Positions 25,101 through 36,180 of a stretch of DNA of 64,000 nt are shown here, one piece after another. The notes beneath the pieces are model-generated. The model was not told the DNA's origin. It did not search any database and saw nothing but the letters and a program-made list of their open reading frames with translations. How positions within the stretch are numbered: position 1 is the stretch's first letter; each line of letters opens with the position of its first letter. The position numbers and the translations under genes are program-made. The DNA lies in contig DF237194.1 of NCBI GenBank assembly GCA_000708835.1, positions 23,317 to 87,316 on the forward strand, in the 5' to 3' direction. Origin of the DNA: Klebsormidium nitens. Its lineage: Eukaryota > Streptophyta > Klebsormidiophyceae > Klebsormidiales > Klebsormidiaceae.

Positions 25101-27073
25101 GGAAACGTGTATTCTTGACACCGAGAGATGAGTGAGAAGTTGAGGGCTGCAGAGACTCGCCTTGATGCAAAGCGTTCATTGGTGGTGTACAATGTTCCTC
25201 CGACTTCGACGGACTACAACGGCTTTCTCGAAGCAGAGTGCAGTGTCTTTGAATGAAGCTAAATGCCTTTTCATTGAAATCAGTTGTCCAGAATGTTGAA
25301 GATTCAAGCGCTTTTTAGCTGAGGCCTCATATTTCTCTGCAAAGGAGATTTCAAGTGCACGTATTCTGCACAAGAAAGGTTGACAAACCAAAAGCAAGGG
25401 CAACAATGAAGCTATTCGTCGGGTGGACTTGCCAGAAGACCTCTTCGATGTGAGTAGAAACTCTTGCCCTCGGATCTGCTCTAGGAGCTTCTAGTAGGTG
25501 TGCACACTCTCTATTGGACTGCTGACCTTTACACGCTCCAGATGTGCATTGGAGCTTCCAGATGAACGACAACTCTGATGTTCGATCAGATCTGTGCCTG
25601 GTCCTCGTTAATTCGGAACAGCTTCTCCTAACCTTGACAACGTCGTCAGAGGGACCCGGCAACTTCGAAGAACTCCCGCTTTGAAATTGGAAAACTCAGC
25701 TCTCTCGTAAATCCCCTTCGAATCTAACTGGAACCAAGCGTGGCGATTAGTGGCTCAGCTCACCTGAACACCACGGACGACTTCGTGCTCGTCTGCATCG
25801 GCCAGGATCTGGATGTACGTGCTCTTCAGAATGTTGGAAAAGACTGCACACCACCAGGAACAATTAAGAGTCAATACATTAGTGTCTTTCAATTGTGAGC
25901 TTGCAAACAACGCGATTGCAAAGGCTCCCTCCTCTGGAATGTTCTCAATGTTTTCAGTGTATCAGGAACACAAGTATGAAGCTTCTCCCGCGTTATTTAT
26001 GAGACTATGAGCTGAATATTGTGTGCACATAGCTGCAAAGGGGCACTTTCCTTGCAAAGACAGACCTTGCTTCAAACCGAAGGTCCCGGGTTGCCGAAAC
26101 TCACACAGGTGGTATTCCCCATATCGAGGATTCTTAAGGTGGCGCTTTAATTGTGTGATGTTCTCGCCAGTTGGTCGTAGGAAACAGACCGCCTTCAAGT
26201 GCCCCAGCGACTCTTCTGTTGGAGGGGCATCTACAGGCTCCACCAAGTATACGTCCTTGTGCAGGATGTCAGACTGGCTGAACACAACGCTGATGAAACC
26301 AAGCTGCAAACAAGAAAGACTCTGGTCAACAATACAGCTTTGTTGGCGACGGAGAATGGCTTCAACGTTGAGTATTGCACAAAGCACAGAGATCTTGCTG
26401 AAAAGGCATAAAACTCTCCTTGATCAGAACTTTGACTGATGTTACACAGAATCCATGCGCACCAGCTCAAAAAAACCAGCTGGATGCATTGCGCCCCTTA
26501 ATATTTGCAGGAACCTTCTATCGGCTTGCAACCAGCAGGGATGTGATGATGCAGCCCGATAGGAGATTGTCGCGATAAACAGGGAGACCCCATTCGCGAC
26601 ACCAAACTTTTCAGCATGAAAGTTAGGGTGTGAGGCTACTTGATGCAACCACCACCAGGAGAGCATACATACTGATGCTTATGAGCAGGCAGAGCACCAT
26701 TGATCAAAGTTTCCACGCAGTGTGCAGCTCATTTGGCGTCACTCCAAAACTCATGGGGCCAGGGCTGGAGCTGTGATTCTCATCTGCAGATCTTTTTCAG
26801 CAACCTGCTCAAGATCTAAGGGTGCTGGCAATCCTGCTGAAAGCTTGGTGTGGAGCCTCAAAACCCTAATTGAAGACCTAGTCGGTGAGAAGACACAATG
26901 GATCCATCTGCTTGTGGTTTGTGAGCCTAACTTAGAGTATCTAAATGAGGATGAATCGAGCAAAGCACAGGATATCGACTCACCGTCTCTTTGTCCACAA
27001 TAAGTACTTTCATTCCAGTCAGCTCACTGAGCATTTTCGCGACATAGTCGCGGATAGCCCCAACGAGTACCAT
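19169..27073 (-). CDS. VPS45: VPS45, Sec1/Munc18-family vesicle fusion protein
   Basis: Twelve exons: 27073-26984, 26303-26105, 25843-25764, 25094-24867, 24138-24013, 23489-23356, 23131-23037, 22183-22002, 21509-21357, 20913-20681, 19716-19585, 19226-19169. All phases match and the total is 1710 bases, 569 residues, the usual VPS45 length. Signature stretches include [62 protein letters not shown] then [48 protein letters not shown] and [20 protein letters not shown]45 binds SYP4/Tlg2-type syntaxins on the trans-Golgi network and endosomes and licenses SNARE assembly for vacuolar traffic. The last coding exon holds only 58 bases ([10 protein letters not shown] then the C-terminus). The gene looks intact; several introns hold ghost copies of exon ends. 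Confidence 0.95.
20331..20565 (-). repeat. Two ghost copies of the VPS45 exon 10 end
   Basis: The 3' end of exon 10 ([18 protein letters not shown] at 20735-20681) recurs at about 20400-20331 as [18 protein letters not shown], still open but without a donor, and at 20565-20503, which has an in-frame stop but keeps CAG|GTAATA as a donor. Both lie downstream in the intron. Confidence 0.85.
21060..21190 (-). repeat. Ghost copies of the VPS45 exon 9 end and exon 10 flank
   Basis: At 21150-21190 the sequence resembles the end of exon 9 (coding PSKYKPA, near 21357-21385). At 21064-21095 the sequence aaaggaaagggacccggcga and following bases copy the intron flank just upstream of exon 10 (20917-20945). 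Confidence 0.7.
22300..22508 (-). repeat. Two ghost copies of the VPS45 exon 8 start
   Basis: The first bases of exon 8 (EDMARFVE, acceptor at 22184) recur near 22345-22317 and 22507-22478. Each keeps a better acceptor (ctgcag) than the real one (gccag) but runs into noncoding sequence after roughly 25 bases. Intron bases between the copies are also repeated, giving a unit of about 160 bases. Confidence 0.85.
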
Positions 27074-27933
27074 TTTGAGCAGCAGACAAGGCCCTGACCA
27101 ACCACAATGCAATCAAGATCGCGCTCTTTGGTCTGCCTATCAGGGTCGCGTCGTGAATGAATCAAAGCAAGCAAGGCCAGCGCCTCAACTTGGAACGCCA
27201 ATACTTAGACCTATTTCACCAATCGGGTATGCTAAAACTCAATCGAAGGACAAAGCTAAACCCGCGTTCTAGTGCTAGCAGAGAAGACGCCCTTGAGCCC
27301 ACCACAGGAAGACATGTGCAGTAGCAATGGCATAGCTGGAGTGAACTGCAGAAGCGACTTGAAAAGACGAGCTGCCGTCACCTCGCTCAGCTGCAGGTGA
27401 AGTCAATCGTAGCCGTCGATCAGAGATTAGAAGACATTGAAGCCGTCCGATTCTGTTGAAGCCAGGGATGCCGTCGCCCTAGTTGTCATGAGCGCCTACC
27501 GGACTTTGCTTCAGCACTTCTTTCGACGGCTGCCATCGTATGGAGTTGATACAATCACAGAAGATGCTTCGCATCGAAGAGCGAAACAGGTTCCAGCTTC
27601 AAACTGTGGAGCAAATGCGAGAAATGCGCAATGCAGACTCGTATCAGTATCTCTGGCGAACGAATGCAGGGCTTGACAGCAGAACACACACACACGAGCC
27701 CGGTATAAATGGGTCGGCAACGCCAACAGTCCGAAGATATAAGAGTCCGAAGAGAAGTTGAAGCAAGCAAACAACCTTCTATTGTTCCAAGGTCAATTGC
27801 GCCTCTCTGCATTTGCAACTTCCAGCGCGCCATTCTGCTCCTATCTGATCACAGCAGCCATTTCTCCGAATAGTTGCTTATTAGAAGTCATGGCGTTTTA
27901 TTGCTGATAAGAGGCCGAGGAGTTTCCCTCAAC
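27074..27933. promoter_or_regulatory. Shared upstream region of VPS45 (-) and the R3H-SUZ gene (+)
   Basis: Divergent start codons at 27073 and 27934 face this 860-base interval. A TATA-like tataaat lies at 27704-27710, about 225 bases before the R3H-SUZ start and next to a short CA run. Promoter function is inferred from position. Confidence 0.4.
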
Positions 27934-30900
27934 ATGGCGAGCGAGGAGGTGCAAGAGGAGGTAAAGGGCGTCATCGAGGAGGATCATGTCACGTGCGAGA
28001 ACGGGGCTCCCGAAGAGAAGACCATCACCGACGTGCAGGACAAGGGCGTCGTGGAGGGCGATGACGAGGTCAAGCAGGTGACCACCGAAGTCAGCGCTGA
28101 TGTCACCAAAGAGGTCGACAGCTCGCTGCCGGAGCCCGATTCCTGGGAGGACGTGGAGGCGTTGGAGGAGCGGTTGAAGACCTTGAGCACTGCCGACCAG
28201 ATTGCTACGGAGAATGAGAGGAAGGAGGCGAAGTTGCAGGGGGGGGGTGGTGCCTCTGGCAGCGGCGGAGGGCGGTTGTCCCCCCAGAGAATTGTGGTCG
28301 ATGGGAGGCAGGGCGCGGTGCCGGGAGAGCAAGTGGACCAAGTGCTGAAGATGGGGCTGACAAACCCTAGGGACCCTGGGGATCGCCTTGCCAGTAAGAC
28401 GTGCTTCTTTACTTCTATTGTTTTTGCTGATGCGTGTGATGATGTAGCGAGCCTCAATTGGTATTCGCGAGAGCTAAGTTTCAGTCGAATTGGGTTTCTG
28501 TCTCAATTGTTGCATTTTTACTGCATTGGTTGGAATTTGTTGTCCGCAATTGGATGCATCAATCTGCAACCCACCAGCTTTGAGCAGATTGTAGTCTTTG
28601 AGGCAAGCATTGCCGAGTACATCTCGTTCTTGAAGCTGCTCATTTTCGGAACATAACTCCTCAAATCCTCTTCCTGTGCCATTTACCAGAGCTGCAAAGC
28701 AGGTACTTTGATTTTATGCTTTACCCGCATGGATCCTTCAGCTGATTGCAACCCAACAAACCACCCGGCGATAGATGATTAGGGGTTCTGCTTAGGTTGT
28801 TACCGAACCTGCTTACAATTAGAATGCACAACAGGTTTCATGGTTGATCACTCCATAAAAAACACTCGGCATCCACCTTCCATTGTAAATCAATGAAGAT
28901 AGGGATACTTGGTGCAATGCTACCGCGGCGGCTTGCCCTGATTGACCTTCTGCATCAGTTTGTCAGGGCATCAATCATTGTTCCTACATGAAGCATTTCA
29001 CAGCGCTTTGATTTCGATCGCCAAATTGCGAAATGGTTCTCGTGTCTTCTGGTGAAATCTGAAAGACCCATTACAGTTCACTTGGACGTGGTCCATCGTT
29101 GTCTGCTTCCGTTGGTTTTTGCGTCCTGTTTGTTGTTCTTCTCCATGAACCCTTGTCACGTACTGTCCCTCTGTCTGCATTTAGAAAAGTTGGACCGCCA
29201 AACGTGCCCCCACCTTCTCCCTCCATGCAAATCTCATCTTTTTGCAGACTCGTAACAATTGGACACTTGGTCTATGATTGCGGGTATGAGAAGTCACATT
29301 CTCCTTTGGCTTCACACATGATAAACGGATTCCCACAAGATGAAAGTAAAGCCAAAACCCTTGTTCTTCCCTGCAGTTCTGCGGATGGACGTCGAAGTTG
29401 AGCGTTTCATGCGGACGCCCAATGCGCAGCAGCTCGAACTGGGCCCGCTGCCGTCAAGCTACATGCGCATGGCCGCTCACAAAGTCGCCCAGCATTACCT
29501 CCTCGCCACGTCGAGCCAGATTGACACCGGCCTCGACGGGCAGCCCTTGCACAAAGTGGTCGCGGTCAAGACGCCCGAGTGTCGCTTCCCATCGTTCCGG
29601 TTGTGTGACATACCGGTAAGCGCCCTTCAATCTTTGTACCCATCTTGAACGAGTTGGTCTGCTGTGTCAGCCTTGTTCTATTCTGAGAGACTCTGGGCGT
29701 GTCAGGGATAAGTGCAGCAATGTCCGATGTCTGAGCTGTGAACGGCATCCAAGCAAGGCGCTCAACTTTCTTGTTGAGGCCTTGATCTCCCTCTTTGCAG
29801 CCGCTTCTGATAGGATGTGGCCTGCGCAGGATGGTCTTCTGCTCTTTTCTTGAAGCCAATGGGGGTTTGATGTGGGCTGTCTTAGAAAAAGTTGCCGGGA
29901 TGCTGCTGGGGTCTTGTGACAGCCCACCAAGAAAAAACGGGGTTTCAGGAAAACTTTGGTGTTGATGGCTATCCACAGGTTGTCTGCCTTTGTTTGTAAC
30001 CTTTTAACAGGAGTCTGTTGTAAAATTGTCAACGGGCTGCAATGATTCCTACTAGAGCTTTGCGATTGGCCAGCTAAGCTTGCCCCAAAAACATGTATGC
30101 CTTCACTGTGGCGCCCGTTGTGCTCCGTCTTTCTCGCTTTTCAGCGTGAACCCATGTTTTGACTGAGCCACATCTTAGGCAGTTACTTCTGTTCTCTGCA
30201 GTCTTGACAAGGTAATGGTGTCAAGTGGTTAGCGAGCTTGGTAATGCAATCATTCTTGGGTCAGCAGGAACAGACACCATGTCCCTGCCACTTCTGATAT
30301 GTCCAGTCTACAAGTGCATTTGAATTTACTGTGGTGGTAATCAAAAGTTGACTACCACCAATCAAGGTGGTGTTTAAACAGTCGAGATTTTGACTAGCAT
30401 TGCAAGACAATCAATCATCAAAGGACTCCGCCTTAATCTGTTTAAACAGGAGCCGGCGCCTGGTCTCCTCGAACGGTGATTCGACCTTACCCGATCAGTC
30501 TATGAAAATCAGTTGTTTGCTGTGCAGATGGCTCAGCGTAGCCCCCGTGCGCAAGGCCCCGTCAAGCTCGCTATCAAGCCGCGCAACACCGGGCACCACT
30601 CCAACGGCGAGTCGCGCCAGCGCCAGACAGGGCCTCTCAAGTCGGTCGAGGAGCGCAGCGAAGAGTACCAAAAAGCACGCGCCCGCATCTTCAACCAGGA
30701 GAAGGAGGCCGCCGTGCAGAACGGGGGGGTCATGCGCGGGCCAATGGGATCCCCCCACAGCGGACTCGTCGGGTTTGGTCCTGACATGGGGGGGCGAAGC
30801 ATGCCTCCTGTGCAGGGTCCAGTGGAGGGGGGGTATGGAGAGAATTCTGGGCGGGGGGGCGGCAGCAGGGGCAATGGGGAGGGGGGAAATGGGAAGAGGG

Positions 30901-33490
30901 GAAAGGGGCCTGCCATTTTCAGAGACAGGGAGAAGGAGAAGCGCGACCCCGACTTTGACAGGAGCAGGTCAGTGTGCGGGTTATGCTTTGCCCTGGGTTA
31001 CTGTTTTTGCTTGGCGCTTGCGTTACGAGGTGCAGGGTAGGATGTGGGCGTTTGGCTGGCGTCATGTCTTCACTCCAGTTGCTGCGTCTGCTTATCATTT
31101 GGTGTGCTTTTACTCGAAGCAGAACTTGAAGCAGTGTGCTGGTATTTAAGACATGGCGTACTTTCTACCCACTATTGATTCTGCTCATGGATTTGGGGCC
31201 TAATATGTCTGCTGGGCAGTAATTATTGTGCAATGAGTTTCCAATATAACATGCCTGTGCTCCAAGAGCGGGTCTTGATTACGTACATGAATTGATCAAC
31301 ACATGCTGGCGGACTTGCAATCACATTGTTCTGCAGATCGGAAATCTTGCTATGGAATAATTTTGATGGGAAGTTGGCTGCATGGGGCGATTGCTTTTTG
31401 ACGCTAAAACAAAATGCTAACCCAGCCCACATACACTCTTATCGATCTCTGACTCTACTCTTCTCCCCTCTCTGTCTGTAGCAGGTTCAATGGCCGGTAC
31501 GACCCCAACTTCGGTGCCCCGATGATGCCTTACATGCCGATGTTCGTCCCCCCCCAAGCCATGTACACTGCCGAGTTCCCTCCCCTTGGAGCCCAGTCGG
31601 GGATGCAGGGGGGGGGCATGGGCATGGGTGAAATGTCCCCCCAGGGAGGGCAGATGCCGGTGAGCAATCCTGGCCCCCAGTTCGGTGCATCACATTAATT
31701 TCCTTCTTCCGAAGATTTATTGTGGTAGGCCTGAGAGGTTTGTTTGACATGCCACTGAGCCGTTGCTCTGGCCCTCTTTTACAACAATTCTGGTTTTTGA
31801 CACTGCCAATTGACATAGCACTAGGTTCCCGGACCACCGGCGATTCGAAAAGTCAGAAGAACAGCTTCAGATTCTCATCCGGTCTTATCATGGCATCCAA
31901 TGGCGGCGGCCATATGTCCTCTTTGACACTCCAAAACCTAAAACCACCATAGTGATTACCTTTGCTTGCGTAGGGTTTGATAGTGTTTCTGATTTCTGCT
32001 TGCATATGGTTCTTTCCCGTACACGGAACTTATCGAACCGACTTTCTTTTCCAGGTTTCGTGGATGCCCGCAATGGTTGGCGGCCCCGGGGGCGGCCAGC
32101 CCTTCGCCTCTCCCGGGAGCCCCATCCAGTTCGCTCCGGGGGTCCAGCATTTCACCCCCCCGGCGGGCCAATTCGTCAACCCCGTCAGCCCCCAATTTTC
32201 ACCGGGGGGTCCCCAGGCCTACCTCGGAATGGCGCCGTTCCCCCCCCAGCAGGCAACGTTCACCAGCCCCAACGGCCAACAGTTCATGACCCCCCAGTTT
32301 GCGAACCAGTTCCCGCAGAACCAGGGGATGCCGTTCCGGGGGGGTATGCAGNNNNNNNNNNNNNNNNNNNNNNNNNNNNNNNNNNNNNNNNNNNNNNNNN
32401 NNNNNNNNNNNNNNNNNNNNNNNNNNNNNNNNNNNNNNNNNNNNNNNNNNNNNNNNNNNNNNNNNNNNNNNNNNNNNNNNNNNNNNNNNNNNNNNNNNNN
32501 NNNNNNNNNNNNNNNNNNNNNNNNNNNNNNNNNNNNNNNNNNNNNNNNNNNNNNNNNNNNNNNNNNNNNNNNNNNNNNNNNNNCGGGGGGGTATGCAGTT
32601 CGGCGTGCCTGCCAACGGGCAGCAGTTCAACCCGGCGGGAGGGCAGTTCCGGCCCCCCCAGGCCGGACAGGTTCAGTTTCAGGTGCAGCCGGGGCAGCCT
32701 CAGCAGGGATCCCCCGGAATGAATGCGCAGTTCCAGGGGGGGCCTAGTGGGCAGTTCCAAGGGGGGGGTAACGGGCAGGGATTTGCGCCCAACGGTGTTC
32801 CGATGTTTGCGTCGCAGCCCATGGGGGGCTATGCGATGCCCGGCGGCATGATGTATGTCACACCCGACCAGTTCCAAGCACAGGTGGGCATCTTGGTTAT
32901 GACTCCCTGGTGCCGTTTCGTGGTTCTGTGAAAGATCCGACTTGGTTCCACGCACTTTTGAGAACAATTTGCCAGGCTGGTGCGAGGCTCCATTGGGGTT
33001 CCAGTTTTGATGTGGTTGAAAGCATGGCTGACATGAGCGCTTCCTTAACTTTTCTGGCCTGAAATCTCGAACAATGTGTTGTCTAGGGTTAGTCACCTGT
33101 GTTGTCAGCTTACTGCGGGGGAAGAGCCTTGTTGCAAACTTTGCTCGATTGTATCTTCAAAAGCATTCCGGACTCTGCTGTGCCATGTATCTCTGTCTTG
33201 TCAGGTCGCTCTTTCCGACTTCGACCGTCTCATTGTCGCGTGAGCTATTGTCCACATTCGTGCAACAGCGTAAAGACCCCAAGCGCAATGAGCGGCGCAG
33301 CTCGGGGGGCTTGCCATGTCTTCCCATTCTGAGTTTCAACCAATGGGCGTTGACTTGCACCAAGCAGAAAGTTGAAACCGTATTGCCTTTCTTCTTGCAG
33401 CCTATGGATCAGTACCGGCCCCAGCACCCTCCCCCGCAGCAGCTCTCCCCCCCGCCGCAACAGTCACAGCCTCCGCCACGCAGGCGCTGA
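27934..33490 (+). CDS. R3H and SUZ domain RNA-binding protein (interrupted by an assembly gap)
   Basis: Six exons: 27934-28393, 29377-29615, 30528-30967, 31485-31659, 32055-32883, 33401-33490. An acidic N-terminus and DSWEDVEALEERLKTL precede an R3H domain in exon 2, with the Arg-x3-His core in SYMRMAAHKVAQHYLL and the closing VVAVKTPECRFPSFRL. Exon 3 holds a SUZ-like motif, LKSVEERSEEYQKARARIF. The C-terminal half is Gly/Pro/Gln/Met-rich, ending PPPRRR. R3H-SUZ proteins bind single-stranded nucleic acid, and relatives act on mRNA in the cytoplasm. The N run at 32352-32583 lies in exon 5. If the flanking contigs overlap by their identical 15 bases, the frame continues and the protein has about 661 residues. 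The specific RNA target cannot be inferred. Confidence 0.88.
32352..32583. other. Assembly gap (232 N) in R3H-SUZ exon 5
   Basis: The 15 bases before the N run and the 15 bases after it are identical (c, seven g, tatgcag). With 232 unknown bases the reading frame would break; a simple overlap keeps it. Confidence 0.9.
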
Positions 33491-33824
33491 CTGGGCCCCG
33501 AAACCCAAAACCCCTCCAGCCCCTTCTTGGGGCGCGTAGCTTTTAGGGTTAGGGATAGGCTTAGCAAATGTTCTGATCAGACCCGGGAGCCTTAGCACGC
33601 ACGTGAGACGCAGAAAAGCTGGGCGGAACACAGAGGTGATAGAACACGGTAGATATCGTAGGTGGCGGAAAAGGGAGAGGAAAGCGAGTCGAGGTTTCGG
33701 AACTCCTTGCGAGAGATTTGTGAAGTAGATTGAGGATGTGCTCGGCGGCTCATTGCCGCGGCAGGCCGGTCGCTGCGAGCGGGGTCGCGCTGGTTTCTGT
33801 GAAACGAAGAGTTACGGTCAGCGA

Positions 33825-34170
33825 AAGTGTGCTGTGGCTGTGCCATGCAGCGGGGTGACATCAGCAGTCGATTATGACGTTAGCTGAGTTGGAGGCGAAA
33901 TATCCGAGGACGGAAAGTTACTAGCAACTGGACAAGCGTGCTCGGGAGCCGCTTGTTGGCGTGCGGAGACGGGAGTGACGTCAGATGTGAGTTGGGTTTG
34001 GAAACATGGCGACCGGGAACCTAATTTCGGAGAACCGGACCTGGGGAGTGCGGCTGGCTGTGCTGTGCGCCGGGGTGACGTCAGCACAGTGCTGCTGCGC
34101 CGCCGGCAAAAGTTGGGAGGTTGCGCTTGAAAGAAAAACCGGGGGAAGCGGCGAGGTGACGTGGGAGACG
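33825..34170. repeat. Degenerate repeats carrying TGACG(TCA) motifs
   Basis: TGACA/TGACGT motifs occur at 33856, 33875, 33976, 34076 and 34157, two of them full TGACGTCA palindromes (33976-33983, 34076-34083). Surrounding sequence (gtgctg..gctgtgc.. followed by cggggtgac) is partly conserved at roughly 100-base spacing. TGACGTCA is a classic bZIP binding site; regulatory use is an inference. Confidence 0.6.
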
Positions 34171-35045
34171 TTGCGGCCCACTCTTCTGGTGAGGGGGAGA
34201 TGCACGGCGGTGGCTTGGAATGGCAATTGAGTGGGCGGGCTGTCAGCTGTGGGGTCGATCGGGTAATGCGAGGAGCGGCACAATGGAAAGGTCGTAACTT
34301 GACGCGTCTAGTGGGCGATTTGGCGCATGGGTCTCAGGTGCAACCGGGGGCGGCAGGCAACTGACGGCGTTCAACTGGGCTTCGTGCGCAAGGCTTCGGA
34401 GAAAGTGCGTCTGTCCTCGCCGGAGGGGGGGCTCTCCGGCTGTGCCCCCTGCGGAGGGTAATCACAGGCTGCGCCTTGATGTGTGCCGGGGGGGGGTGGT
34501 TGTGGCCATGGCTCGCGGCAGCAAAAAGGGGCTGGCAAAAGGGGGTCCCGTGTTCTGCATTTTGAACGCTCTTGCAACGGCGCCGTGCCTGATCAAATGT
34601 GTCGGAGGGGGAAAGCTGGCTGCCGGGGGACCACTGTCGGGGTGGAGGGGGAAGCGAGTATCTCTCCAGGGGGGCTGCCCACCAGGCTCAGTTGACTGGA
34701 CACATGCCCCTCCGGCTGGAAGCCGGCGTCAATGGTCTCTGACCATTAGCAAAGTGGAGGGGTCGGTCACAGCGCGGGTGGCTATGCACTTGCAAGGAGT
34801 GCACGGCTCTGCGCTGCTGAGAGAGGCTCGGCTTCCCCGTCCAGCAGGGCGGTGGGCAGTGTACGACATTTGCGGGGTTGTACGAGCCTTAATGGATGAC
34901 GTAATGGCACGGTGCCTTACTTCCGCTGTGTGTGAGGAACCTGTTTCCGCCGTCGGAATGTGGCGGGGCGAATCGAGAAGGCGAGGGGGCCGTGGGCAGT
35001 AAATTCAGAAGCCGTTATGTCCGGTGGGGCCAGAAGGGGCGGAAG

Positions 35046-35345
35046 CGGACGGTCCAAAACGGAACCGAACAGTATCGGACTAAATGGGCTGCTGCCGGAG
35101 ATCGGACGGGCTAGCCTGGAAGGACGTTGCTGTAAGGAGCGCAAGGGGGGTGGCCGGGATGGCCAAAGCTCCGACAGGGTCTCGTTTCAGACGGACGGTC
35201 CAAAACGTCGGACAGTGTCGGACTGAGTGGGCCGCTGCCAGAGATCGGACGGGCTAGGCGGGAAATGTTGGTGCTGTGTAAAGCGCAAGGGGGTCGGCCG
35301 GGGATGCCGGAGCCGGCTAGAGCTCCGACGGTTTCGTTTCGGACG
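35046..35345. repeat. Two-copy tandem repeat, about 147-base unit
   Basis: Copy 1 (35046-35190) and copy 2 (35193-35345) share cggacggtccaaaacg, agatcggacgggctag, agcgcaagggggt and agctccgac in the same order. Confidence 0.85.
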
Positions 35346-35985
35346 GTCTCAAGCGAACTGTCTCTGGTAGCACCTTCCTTAAACTTCGGAGGCAGGCGCT
35401 TGGGGGACGCTATGCAGTGGGCTGAATGTTGGAAAGAGTGGGTGACGGGCGGAAAGACTGCCCGGGTTGGAATCCCGTGCAAGCGGCGGGCTGGAAAAGT
35501 GCCCGGGTTGGGCTCCCGGGGTCCGTACCAGGGAGGGGGGGCCTCGGCACGGGGACTGCTCTTTTGGAGGCAGCGGCGATTTTTGGCGGTGGGGCCGTCT
35601 CAGCAGAGCGAGGGCCGAGCGCGGTGCGTCCAGGGCTCGCTGCAAATCGGAGGGATCCCTCTGTTCCCGACCTCTGGTCTTGGAAGCGGGGCCGCTGTTG
35701 AGGGCCACTTTGCTTGAAGATGATGATTTCAGCCATTGAGCAGCCCACCAAGTCGGGGCCGGGGCGTTGCAGCGAATCCGACTGAGAGAGTGGGCGGAAT
35801 TCAGCGCGGACTGGGCGGAATACGGCGCGGATCGGGTGGATCCGGAGTCTGACTGGGCGGAGTCTGCGCAAGTCCTTCGGAGCCGCCAAAGGACGACGAT
35901 CGAGTGCACGTTGGACTCTTCGAAAGCAAGTAAGTTGTGCAACCGGATCCTCTGAGCGATTTACCATGCAAGTTTCGTCCAACTT

Positions 35986-36169
35986 TCAGCGCAGCTTGTC
36001 GGTCAAATAACCAACAAGGTTTTGATGAAAGTAGTCAGGCTTCTTCCGCAGATTACGGATTCTAGGGTCTGCATAGTCAAACTCCGCCAAACCCGGCTGC
36101 TTGATCCTGCCACGATGCTCAATATCATGGTGTCCAAACGGTCGGAATTGCTTCTGCAGTTTTCGGGGG
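35986..36169 (-). CDS. Orphan terminal-exon-like ORF, unidentified
   Basis: After an acceptor-like ctgcag at 36170 the reverse strand stays open to a stop at 35986. The peptide has coding-like composition: KQFRPFGHHDIEHRG, IKQPGLAEFDYADPRIRN, then KKPDYFHQNLVGYLTDKLR. I do not recognise the family. No convincing upstream exon appears on this strand between 36170 and 37266, so it may be a fragment of a lost or retroposed gene rather than a live exon. Confidence 0.35.
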
Positions 36170-36180
36170 TACGCAGACAT

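Larger units (their letters stand above)
33491..35985. other. G-rich intergenic DNA with degenerate tandem repeats
   Basis: There is no coding signal beyond chance open frames caused by high GC. Just after the R3H-SUZ stop there is tttagggttaggg at 33541-33553. Two repeat fields follow (33825-34170 and 35046-35345), and a third local one at 35785-35870 built on gggcgga..c.gcgcgga units. Confidence 0.6.

Noticed and set aside
30533-30916. 127-codon reverse-strand Pro-rich open frame
   Set aside because: It mirrors the Gly-rich exon 3 of the R3H-SUZ gene.
33825-34170. Regularly spaced repeats considered as a CRISPR array
   Set aside because: Repeats are degenerate, spacing is about 100 bases and the genome is eukaryotic; no cas genes.
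34442-35002. 186-codon forward open frame
   Set aside because: Same GC-driven effect; the peptide is Gly/Arg-rich without conserved pattern or splice signals.
35379-35982. Two long reverse-strand open frames (187 and 190 codons)
   Set aside because: They overlap each other in different frames inside G-rich tandem-repeat DNA where stop codons are rare; composition is Arg/Pro/Ser-rich with no motif.
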